From positions 1 through 64,000 of the forward strand of contig CANOWW010000007.1 of the NCBI GenBank assembly GCA_947571115.1: a stretch of 64,000 nt of DNA. The letters run 5' to 3'. The position numbers and the translations under genes are program-made. The stretch comes from an uncultured Clostridium sp. (GTDB lineage Bacteria > Bacillota > Clostridia > TANB77 > CAG-508). Under the pieces are notes generated by a model. That model had not been told where the DNA came from. It worked only from the letters and a program-made list of their open reading frames with translations, and did not search any database. Positions 34,367 through 41,753 of the stretch are shown here, piece after piece. Each line of letters starts with the position of its first letter. The first letter of the stretch is position 1.

Positions 34367-35602
34367 TTTATCTTGTTCATCCACCCATTTTGCAAATTCT
34401 TCATTAGAAATTTTTCCATTACAAACATCCTTATACATTTGTTTTCCAATTTTTCTGAATTGCTCTAAATCTTTTTGATATATATCGATTTCAGGATTTC
34501 GAGATGCACGAGTTTTCTTTCTAGTTCCAATTGTTCTATATTTGCGATATGCATCATCATTTTCTTGTTTTCTTTTTTGATATTCTTTGTTTCCAATATC
34601 TTTACAGGTTTGATTATTTGTAATAATTCTATCACAATATGCGACATTATCTTTTAAAGTTAAAAAATATCTTTTGCAATTATTACATAACTTTATATGA
34701 GATTTATTAATGGCTAAAATATTAAATAAAGTAATATAAAAGCTAGTAAACAGATTATTAGTAACAAATTGATGTAAGTTAGTTAAATGTTTTCCAGTTG
34801 GATCAATATTTTTAATAGCGTTAATTACAGTATATACATCTTCTAATTGAATTTGTTCTTTTTTTAAAGGAAAATTGTTGTATTGGTATTCTAGCAAGTC
34901 TGTTGTATGGAAATCGTGAGAAAATTCTTTAAATGTATCTTGATATAATTGATTATACAAGAAAAACCTTTGCCTAAGAGTTAAGTCACTTAAGTCAAAT
35001 GGATTATCAATACAGTAAACAAAATGAATACATTTCTTAAAAATACTTTGATAATAAATTAAAGTATTTTTTTCTTTTTTATAATATTTTTTAGCAATTT
35101 CAATTATTTCTTGTACAGGATATAAAGTATCTATTTCAATATGTTTTATATCTTTATTATCTAATCTATCTATAAAATAATCAAAAAAGTTTATAAAAAA
35201 TAATAAATAATCATTAAAGACATCAAAATCGTAACTTATAAAGTCTAGAAGAGAAAGATCATAATTTTCTATGGCTGATGTTGGTTCAAAAACAATATAT
35301 CCTTTTAATTTTTCAATATCATCATTAAATGTTAAAGAAGTAGCATTTATAGTTTGATCTATTTCGAATATTGATTTTAAATAATCTATTAATTTTTGTT
35401 TTTTTGATTTAGAAGAAGTATTATTAATTTCTTCTATTAGCATTTCAAATTCTTCCTCAGTAGGCACATTTCTATAATTAGCCAAGTACTTATTGTTATT
35501 TTGACTTATAGGTCTACTTAAATAGGCTCCTGAAGTATGAATAAATATTTGTGAAAAGTTGGTTGCATCAAATGAAATTCTAATATCTGTTTTTCTCTCC
35601 AT
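34364..35602 (-). CDS. DUF6076 protein with C-terminal zinc ribbon
   Basis: 412 residues. A long helical N-terminal region ends in CNNCKRYFLTLKDNVAYCDR...TCKDIG (about 307-335), a C-x2-C...C...C zinc-binding knuckle as in DUF6076, followed by a basic tail (KRKQENDDAYRKYRTIGTRKKTRA). It is transcribed toward the YobI-like genes, the only minus-strand gene of the element. Its promoter region contains three TGTTAACA-centred palindromes, suggesting tight repression. Confidence 0.72.
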   Translation of the reverse strand: MERKTDIRISFDATNFSQIFIHTSGAYLSRPISQNNNKYLANYRNVPTEEEFEMLIEEINNTSSKSKKQKLIDYLKSIFEIDQTINATSLTFNDDIEKLKGYIVFEPTSAIENYDLSLLDFISYDFDVFNDYLLFFINFFDYFIDRLDNKDIKHIEIDTLYPVQEIIEIAKKYYKKEKNTLIYYQSIFKKCIHFVYCIDNPFDLSDLTLRQRFFLYNQLYQDTFKEFSHDFHTTDLLEYQYNNFPLKKEQIQLEDVYTVINAIKNIDPTGKHLTNLHQFVTNNLFTSFYITLFNILAINKSHIKLCNNCKRYFLTLKDNVAYCDRIITNNQTCKDIGNKEYQKRKQENDDAYRKYRTIGTRKKTRASRNPEIDIYQKDLEQFRKIGKQMYKDVCNGKISNEEFAKWVDEQDK

Positions 35603-35616
35603 ATAAAAATCCTTCC

Positions 35617-35748
35617 TGTTAACAAATTACTAAATTTACGAAAGTTGCTGATTGATAACTAAGTTTCACTAATTTTGCAGGTTTATTCAAAAAAGTATTG
35701 TAATATACAATTAGTTAACTAATATAATTTTATTATACTTGTTAACAA
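35617..35748. promoter_or_regulatory. Three GTTAAC-centred palindromes upstream of the DUF6076 gene
   Basis: TGTTAACA at 35,617-35,624, ATTAGTTAACTAAT at 35,710-35,723 and TTGTTAACAA at 35,739-35,748. Minus-strand -10-like boxes (TATAAT, TATATT) lie between the last two. No gene in 35,603-35,860 apart from this control region. Confidence 0.6.
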
Positions 35749-35859
35749 AAGTCAATAGCTAATATGATCATAATTGGTGATTTGGTATAGAAAATTTTTA
35801 ATTTTTTCTAGTACATTGAAAAGTAAATATAAAAATCATTAAACACACTTAAAGAAACT

Positions 35860-35957
35860 CTTATTCAGTCATAGCACGAGCGCGATAGAACCGTCCCACG
35901 CAATGAGAATAAGTCTGATATCAGATAGGTTAAGAATCCTGAGGGCTTGCCCAAGCC
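35860..35957. other. G/C-rich structured block
   Basis: CTTATTC (35,860-35,866) pairs with GAATAAG (35,907-35,913) around a C/G-rich loop (GCACGAGCGCG, CCGTCCCACG), followed by GGCTTG, CC, CAAGCC (35,944-35,957). It stands out from the AT-rich surroundings and lies between the cargo and the recombinase module. A candidate small RNA, oriT or recombination accessory site. Confidence 0.45.
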
Positions 35958-36019
35958 GTTTAATGATTACAGTAATTATTACTTTTATTTTAAATATATT
36001 TGAAATAGAGGTGTTTCAT

Positions 36020-36223
36020 TTGAAGGAAGGAAAAGAGATTACACAAGATGAATATAAATTAGAAACAAATGAAAATGGGCAAAAAGTCATAAAAAAGTTT
36101 AGTCAAGAAAATACAGAAGAAATCAATATTATTTTTGAAGAAAATGAAACAGATGTAATGATAGAAGTATTAAAACAATTATCGAAATATTATATCGAAG
36201 AAATTTTGAAAAAGGAAATGTGA
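36020..36223 (+). CDS. Small protein upstream of the recombinase
   Basis: 67 residues, acidic, from TTG 36,020 behind GAGGTG: MKEGKEITQDEYKLETNENG, then a helix-rich end (VMIEVLKQLSKYYIEEILKK). The longer frame from 35,903 runs through the structured block and is not credible. Small ORFs in this position are usual in Clostridial serine-recombinase elements; function unknown. Confidence 0.6.
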   Translation: MKEGKEITQDEYKLETNENGQKVIKKFSQENTEEINIIFEENETDVMIEVLKQLSKYYIEEILKKEM

Positions 36224-36303
36224 AAATAACAATAAATTAGAAAATTTGCACATTTCCAAAAGCGAAAAATAAATGTTATTTTAAAAGAAAAGGAGAGAAA
36301 ATA

Positions 36304-38034
36304 ATGAAAAAAGTGAGATGTTTATATAGAGTATCAACCGTGAAACAGTTGGACAAAAACGATATTCCAATGCAGAGAATTGAATGTATGAAATATATAG
36401 AGCAAATGCCAGATTGGAAATTTGACAAAGAATACATTGAAAAAGGCGTATCAGGCTACAACAAAAAATTAGAAGACAGAGACGTTCTACAGGAAATAAG
36501 AACTGATGCGATTAATAAAGAATTCGATGTCTTATTGGTATTTATGTTTGACAGGCTCGGAAGAAGAGACGACGAAACTCCTTTCATTGTGGAATGGTTT
36601 GATGAACACGGTATCGAAGTATGGTCGACGCAGGAAGGTCAGCAAAAGTTTGAATCCAGAGCTGATAAATTAATCAACTATATAAGATATTGGCAATCTG
36701 GTGGCGAAAGCGAAAAAACCTCGATAAGGGTTCGAACAAAGCAAAGGCAAATGATTGAGCAAGGCATTAATATCAGTTCTGTTCCTCCTTATGGTTATAG
36801 AATGGTCAAAACAGGAATCTTTACGAAGCGAGGTGTAGAAAGAAAAACGTATGAAATCGTACCGACTGAAGCAGAAGTTGTGAGAAAGATATTTGATTTA
36901 TTTACCGAAGAGGGCTATGGCGGAATGCGAATTGCCAAATATCTCAATGAGAAAGGCTACAAAACGCACAAAGGTTGCGAATGGAGTTACAGCACGATTA
37001 ATAATATGCTTCGAAATCCAACTTACACTGGCTATCTATGCTTTCATAAAACGAGTGTGCCAATTGGTGGCGGAAAGCGAAAAAGAGTGTCAAATACGGA
37101 AGATTGGATTTATTCAAAGGATAAAATTCCAGAAATTCAAATTATCCCAGAAGAACAATTTGAAAAAGTGCAAAAAATCAAAAAGGCAAGATGTGATAAG
37201 AATAAACAATGTGAAGAAGAAAATAAGGAATATTTCAGCTATCAAACCAAAGGAAATATGCTTTTTAGTGGGTTTATTGTGTGTGGTGGCTGTGGCTCAA
37301 AACTAACGACTAGAACCTCGAAAAGAACAATAAAAATGGAAGATGGAAGCAAAGGATATACAAAATATAAATATTATATGTGCAGTAATAAGGCTTGTGG
37401 CAGAGAGTGCAGTTGCCAGAAGAAAAGCCATAAAAATAATTGTGTAGAAGAGCCTGTTTTGAATGAAATTTACAAGTATTTTGATTTACTAGAAAAAAGA
37501 GATTTGTCTGAATATGTGAGAAAAATTCATAAAAATACAAATGATAACGAAGGAAAGCAAATTAGAGAATTGGAAAGAAATATCAAAGAATGTTCGAATA
37601 AAAATGATTTGCTAAAAGAGGAAATTATAAAAGTGATAGAAGGAAAAAGTACGTTTTCGCGAGAATTAATTTCTGAATTAATGGAAGAAAATAAACAGAA
37701 GATAGAAGATTTTCAAAAACAAAAAATAAGATTAGAAAGCCTAAAAAAGCAAAAAGAAGTAGATTTTGAGCAAATGCTAAAAATGAAAAGTATGATTCCA
37801 GATTGGAAAGAAGTTTTAAAAAATTGTAGTATAGAAAGAAAAAAAATGATATTATCAGCGATGATAAAAGAGATTGCTGTCTATGACAATAAAATCGATA
37901 TTCATTTAAGAATTAGTTTTGACGAATTCTTGCGAACAGCACAAAAACTGGGTTCTGAGAAGAATATAAAATTTGCTAAAAACCTGTGTAACACGAGAAC
38001 CAATCAACTTAACTCCTCGCTGGGTTCACTTTGA
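36304..38034 (+). CDS. Large serine recombinase (integrase) of the element
   Basis: 577 residues. Ser11 in CLYRVSTVKQ is the nucleophile; the resolvase domain runs to about 145 (LVFMFDRLGRRDDETPFIVEWF), then the recombinase domain (VPPYGYRMVKTG...), a zinc ribbon (CGGCGSKL...C...C) and a coiled coil (IRELERNIKECSNKNDLLKEEIIKVIEG). AAAGGAGAG precedes the ATG. The last 13 residues and stop are encoded by host DNA beyond attR; in the circular form a different 23-residue tail would follow. It is the enzyme that joined the att sites described here. Confidence 0.95.
   Translation: MKKVRCLYRVSTVKQLDKNDIPMQRIECMKYIEQMPDWKFDKEYIEKGVSGYNKKLEDRDVLQEIRTDAINKEFDVLLVFMFDRLGRRDDETPFIVEWFDEHGIEVWSTQEGQQKFESRADKLINYIRYWQSGGESEKTSIRVRTKQRQMIEQGINISSVPPYGYRMVKTGIFTKRGVERKTYEIVPTEAEVVRKIFDLFTEEGYGGMRIAKYLNEKGYKTHKGCEWSYSTINNMLRNPTYTGYLCFHKTSVPIGGGKRKRVSNTEDWIYSKDKIPEIQIIPEEQFEKVQKIKKARCDKNKQCEEENKEYFSYQTKGNMLFSGFIVCGGCGSKLTTRTSKRTIKMEDGSKGYTKYKYYMCSNKACGRECSCQKKSHKNNCVEEPVLNEIYKYFDLLEKRDLSEYVRKIHKNTNDNEGKQIRELERNIKECSNKNDLLKEEIIKVIEGKSTFSRELISELMEENKQKIEDFQKQKIRLESLKKQKEVDFEQMLKMKSMIPDWKEVLKNCSIERKKMILSAMIKEIAVYDNKIDIHLRISFDEFLRTAQKLGSEKNIKFAKNLCNTRTNQLNSSLGSL
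37988..37994 (+). other. attR core
   Basis: GTAACAC preceded on the element side by AAAACCTGT, the left arm of the attP palindrome; lies inside the recombinase reading frame. Confidence 0.9.
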
Positions 38035-38299
38035 TGATAGAACAACAGCTGCTGGATTTCCAACAATTCGCTATGGAAGCAAAGGAAATTACGTATGTGT
38101 GGCACAAGATGCGCTAAATGCGTTAGGTTTATCAACAGGAGGCTTAGATGGCATATTTGGAACCAATACAAGAAATGCAGTTCTGACATTCCAGAGTAGA
38201 AACGGCTTATCGGTAGATGGGATCTTGGGTCCAATGACATGGGGCAGGTTGATGCCACAAGTCAATGGAATTGGCAGAACGCCGACTGTGATAGATTAG
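37995..38299 (+). pseudogene. 3' part of the M15 peptidase/peptidoglycan-binding gene
   Basis: Continues the fragment at 18,201-18,339 in frame (CGA GAA CCA...). RWVHFDDR carries the second M15 zinc ligand; about residues 30-90 are a PG_binding_1 domain (YGSKGNYVCVAQDALNALG, GIFGTNTRNAVLTFQSRNGLSVDGILGPMTWGRL). It has a separate low-level chance of expression but lacks a start. The intact gene would encode a secreted or spore-associated wall peptidase. Confidence 0.9.
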
Positions 38300-38302
38300 A
38301 AA

Positions 38303-38324
38303 AAAGTGGGAGATTTCCCACTTT
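38303..38324 (+). terminator. Terminator of the interrupted M15 gene
   Basis: AAAGTGGGA, GATT, TCCCACTTT; the T-run is weak (TATATAT follows). Confidence 0.75.
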
Positions 38325-38347
38325 ATATATATATTATTAAAAAATGC

Positions 38348-38376
38348 TTGAACTTTACGTAAAGATGTGATATAAT
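38348..38376 (+). promoter_or_regulatory. Sigma-A promoter
   Basis: TTGAAC (38,348-38,353), 17 bases, TATAAT (38,371-38,376), for the gene at 38,427. Confidence 0.85.
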
Positions 38377-38426
38377 TATAATAGAGTTATTTTGAAATCA
38401 ATACACTAACCAAGGAGGTAAAGCTT

Positions 38427-38984
38427 ATGATAACAGTAAAAGGTGTAGAAGTTCGGTCACAAGAAGTAGATCTGAAAGTAGATTTTCAGGATCTGACAGC
38501 AGAAGGGCAGAAAAGAGTGTTTTTAGAAAACAAAGAAAACTTTGTTCAAGATGCTTTAAATTCAGAGTATCCTGCTGTTCAAGAAGTGATTTGGGAAGTA
38601 AGGAATCAATGCTCAGCAAAAGTATTGAATGCAGCTGTTGTAGGGTATAACGAAAAACGAAAGTCTGAGAATTATATTTTAGATTTATTGAATGTTCCAG
38701 ACTTTCAACCAGATGAAGAAACTAGAGAGTTATTGGGGACTAGAGGAGCATTTCACTCAGTTAAAGTATGGGTGGCAAGAGATGAAAAAACGTCATTAAA
38801 TGTTCTTGAAAAAATGTTTCGCGGAGCAGCAAATAGATATTTTAGATATAATGAAGCTGAATTATTGGATGCCATTCTTACAAATCCTAATTTTGGGGTA
38901 TGCGAGATTCAGCAGTGGAATTTTTCATATGGACAGCAAAATCGAATAAAGGCAAGGATTAAGGAACTGAAACTGAGGAAGTAA
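38427..38984 (+). CDS. Hypothetical protein
   Basis: 185 residues, soluble, alpha/beta, without cysteine clusters or signal peptide; one stretch (VWVARDEKTSLNVLEKMFRGAANRYFRYNEAELLDAILTNPNF) looks like a compact helical domain. AAGGAGG is placed ideally before the ATG. It has its own promoter and a strong terminator and is therefore monocistronic. GC content is chromosome-like. No family recognised. Confidence 0.7.
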   Translation: MITVKGVEVRSQEVDLKVDFQDLTAEGQKRVFLENKENFVQDALNSEYPAVQEVIWEVRNQCSAKVLNAAVVGYNEKRKSENYILDLLNVPDFQPDEETRELLGTRGAFHSVKVWVARDEKTSLNVLEKMFRGAANRYFRYNEAELLDAILTNPNFGVCEIQQWNFSYGQQNRIKARIKELKLRK

Positions 38985-39000
38985 CGGATAAGCCGAAAAC

Positions 39001-39046
39001 AAGGGTAAAGAACTGCTTGAATAAGCAGTTCTTTACCCTTTGTTTT
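39001..39046. terminator. Strong bidirectional terminator
   Basis: AAGGGTAAAGAACTGCTT, GAAT, and its exact 18-base complement, then TGTTTTTG; shared by the convergent genes at 38,427 and 39,049. Confidence 0.95.
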
Positions 39047-39048
39047 TG

Positions 39049-40183
39049 TTATATCAATTTTTCAGCTGTTTGCCTTGCTTTGCCGTCTAATGCTAAAACT
39101 TCATCAATTGTTGCAATTTCCAGTGTTTCATACGAATTTAGTGTTCTTTCTAAGATTTCTGGAATGGCTGTAAATTTTATTTTTTTCTCTAAAAAGCTAG
39201 CAACTGCGATTTCGTTTGCGGCATTCAAAATAATTTGTTGACTTAGATTTCCAGCACAATCATAAGCTAATTTCAAGCATTGAAACTTCTCAAAATTAGG
39301 CTTTTTGAAAGTAAAAGTTGGCAAATTGAAAATGTCTAATTTTTCCACAGTGTTTGCCATTCTGTTGGGATAATCGAGTGCATAAGCAATCGGGATTTCC
39401 ATGGATTTTGGACCAATATTTGCCATAATGGTTCCGTCCTCAAATTGAACCATGGAATGAATTAAACTTTGCGCATGCACAACAACTTGAATTTTTTCTT
39501 TCGGAACACCAAACAAATACATTGCTTCAATTACCTCAAAGCCTTTGTTCATCATAGTTGCGGAGTCAATTGTGATTTTGGCTCCCATGCTCCAAGTGGG
39601 GTGATTAAGTGCCTGCTCGGGTGTGATATCTTCTGTCATTTCTTTTTCAAAAAACGGTCCGCCAGAAGCAGTTAAAAGGATTTTATCGATTGGATTATTG
39701 GTTTCGCCATTGAGACATTGCATAATAGCGCTGTGCTCGCTATCAACTGTCAAAAGCGTGGCATGGTACTTTTTAGCTGCTTCCATGATAAGATGGCCAC
39801 CTGTAATTAAGACTTCTTTATTAGCTAGAGCAACGGTTTTGCCTGCTTTTATCATATAATAAGTTGGTTTCAATCCAGCAATTCCCACCAAAGCAGAAAC
39901 GCCAATATCATAATCAGTAAGACAAGATATTTGTTCCATGCCAGTTTCGCCAGAATAAATGTCTAAGTCAGCAAAAGTGCTTTTTAAAATTTGAGCATTT
40001 TCTTCTGACGAAATGTAAACGTGTTTTGGTTTAAATTCCTTAATTTGTTCGATTAATTTTGTGATATTTTTGCCAGCTACTAAAATGGAAACTTCAAATT
40101 TGTCTTTGTGTGTACGGACAACGTTTAAGGTACTTGTTCCAATCGAACCGAGTAGAGCCGAAAATAGAAATTCTTTTTAACAT
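39049..40183 (-). pseudogene. dxr: 1-deoxy-D-xylulose 5-phosphate reductoisomerase, frameshifted near the start
   Basis: Corrected length is about 377 residues, normal for Dxr, the second step of the MEP isoprenoid pathway. From ATG 40,183 (behind GGAGGAATTTCT) the frame reads LKRISIFGST and then breaks: ACT-C-GGT instead of ACT-GGT within the NADPH loop G-S-T-G-S-I-G-T. Past the extra base (a G on the + strand at 40,150) the frame is intact to the stop, with the Dxr motifs SALVGIAGLKPTYYMIKAGKTVALANKE, DSEHSAIMQCL, LTASGGPF, HPTWSMGAKITIDSATMMNKG. Because Dxr is normally essential, a sequencing error, recoding, or another copy must be considered. Confidence 0.9.
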
Positions 40184-40202
40184 AGAAATTCCTCCTTTAA
40201 AT

Positions 40203-41628
40203 TTATAGATAAGTAAGGCTTTGAGCCCCAGCATTAGAAAGTTGATATGAACTTAATAGATTGTTAATATCGGTTTTCCATTTAGATGGAATTCTTAAAG
40301 ATTTTACATTTAGAAATGTAGCAGTGTTAGTAGTTATCACAGTACAGCCAAAATCAATAGTTGTAACAGTTGTTGGAATGGTTAAATTTAAACTTGAACA
40401 TCCAGTAAAGGCAGCAAGACTAATTGATGTTACTTTGTTTGGAATGTTTAAAGTAGCTAAACTACTACAATCTCTAAAAGCATGTGGACCAATAGAGGTT
40501 ACAGTATCTGGGATAATTACGGTGGTTAAATTAGTATCTTGGTAGAATAATGCTTTGCTAATAGAAGTTAATTGGCTAGGTAAAACAACAGTTTTTAAAT
40601 TTGTAGCTGCTTGTAGGCAACTTTCGCTAAATGTACAAGTAGTTCCTTCAAAAGTAATATTTTCAACAGCACTTGCAGCAAATACAAACATATTCATACT
40701 TTCAAGACTAGCAGGCAAGGTTATACTTTTAATTCCAGTTTGAAAAAAAGCTTGCATTTCAATGCTTCTTAAATTAGTTGATAAGGTAATTTCTGTTAAT
40801 GAACTGCATCCAAAGAATGCTCTTGCTTCAATAGAAGTAACCGTGTCTGGCATGGTAATTGTTTTTACTGTTGTGTTGCTTTGAAAAGCATTGGCACCAA
40901 TCGCAATAACGGGTTTTCCTTCTAATTGATCTGGAATGGTAATGTCTGTTAAAGAAAGAGCAGCTTCTGCTAGTCCAGTTACAGTTGCGCCATTGTCAGC
41001 AATTGTATATTGGAATAATGAGCCAGGTTGTTCTTCGCCTGAGTTGTCTCCACCACCAGTTTCTCCGCCGGTCTCTCCACCAGTTTCATTTCCTGAGTTA
41101 TCGCCATCGCCAGTTTCTCCACCAGTTCCTTCGTTACCTCCAGGATTTTCAGTATTTCCTTGACCTCCGCCAATCAATAGCACCATTTTCGAGTAATGAT
41201 CCAATGACGATTTCTTGTGCGTCGTCTTTGTTTTTAAATACTTTGATACGGTTTGTAGTTTTATCTACTTTAACCCAGTAATTGGCAGCTGGCTCTCCTA
41301 GTTCTGGAGAGTTTGCAGTAATGTATTCTCGAGCAGTTGGTTGCATAACCCTTTCTTCAACATATTTCTCGTTAAGAAAATCAGTCACATAGGCTGCTGC
41401 TAAAAGTTCAGCATTTTCCTTAGCACTTGCAATTTCTGTAATGTTTACAGCATTAGAGGCTTTTTGAAGAATTCCATTGCTTCCTGCAATTAAATTAATA
41501 GAAATTCCAGCCAAAATCAACAACACAATAATTGTAATAACAAGCGCGACTAAGGTAATTGCATTGGATTTGTGAAAATATTTTGTAGACATTAAGTGTG
41601 AATTTTGTTTTTGACTTAAATGTTTCAT
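40203..41628 (-). pseudogene. Pilin-headed leucine-rich-repeat surface protein, frameshifted
   Basis: Two frames joined by one extra base at 41,169 (TGG-C-GGA on the minus strand). Part 1 (41,628 to about 41,170) has a type IV pilin-like start: a short basic leader, then AITLVALVITIIVLLILAGISINLI and a helical stem (KASNAVNITEIASAKENAELLAAAYVTDFL). Part 2 is a Gly/Asn/Glu/Thr linker (ETGGETGGGDNSGEEQPG) followed by eight or so BspA-like LRR_5 repeats (SITLPASLESM, TIPDQLEGKPVIAIGANAFQ). RBS GGGGGAAATTTTA. Likely a cell-surface adhesin displayed by a pilin-type anchor. Confidence 0.85.
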
Positions 41629-41753
41629 TAAAATTTCCCCCTTTGTATTTTGATAGATGAATTATATAATATAGTCTGCCTAATTGCAATGCTTTACGTT
41701 AAAATAGTCTAGAATTTTATTTCATGCATAAATTTAGTGTGTGGAGGGATTTT

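Larger units (their letters stand above)
18333..37994 (+). mobile_element. Integrative mobilizable element of about 19.7 kb with serine recombinase and defence cargo
   Basis: Bounded by direct copies of GTAACAC (18,333-18,339 and 37,988-37,994). Deleting one copy and the interior restores the M15 reading frame through GAG GTA ACA CGA GAA. Joining the interior ends gives AAAACCTGTGT, A, ACACAGGTTTT, a perfect 23-bp palindrome, as expected for attP. Contents: HTH replication-like protein, ParB, relaxase, restriction-modification, DUF6414, helicase/DUF2290, Fic, YobI-like NTPase, DUF6076, recombinase. No type IV secretion or coupling protein is present, so it is mobilizable rather than self-transmissible. 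Confidence 0.93.

Noticed and set aside
35903..36019. N-terminal extension of the small gene before the recombinase
   Set aside because: It runs through the G/C-rich structured block; TTG 36,020 has the ribosome site.
16594..41169. CGG as a fully unassigned or stop-like codon in this genome
   Set aside because: CGG is read in frame in the PBP gene, at 58,281-59,459 and in the gene at 60,830, so it has a meaning at least there.
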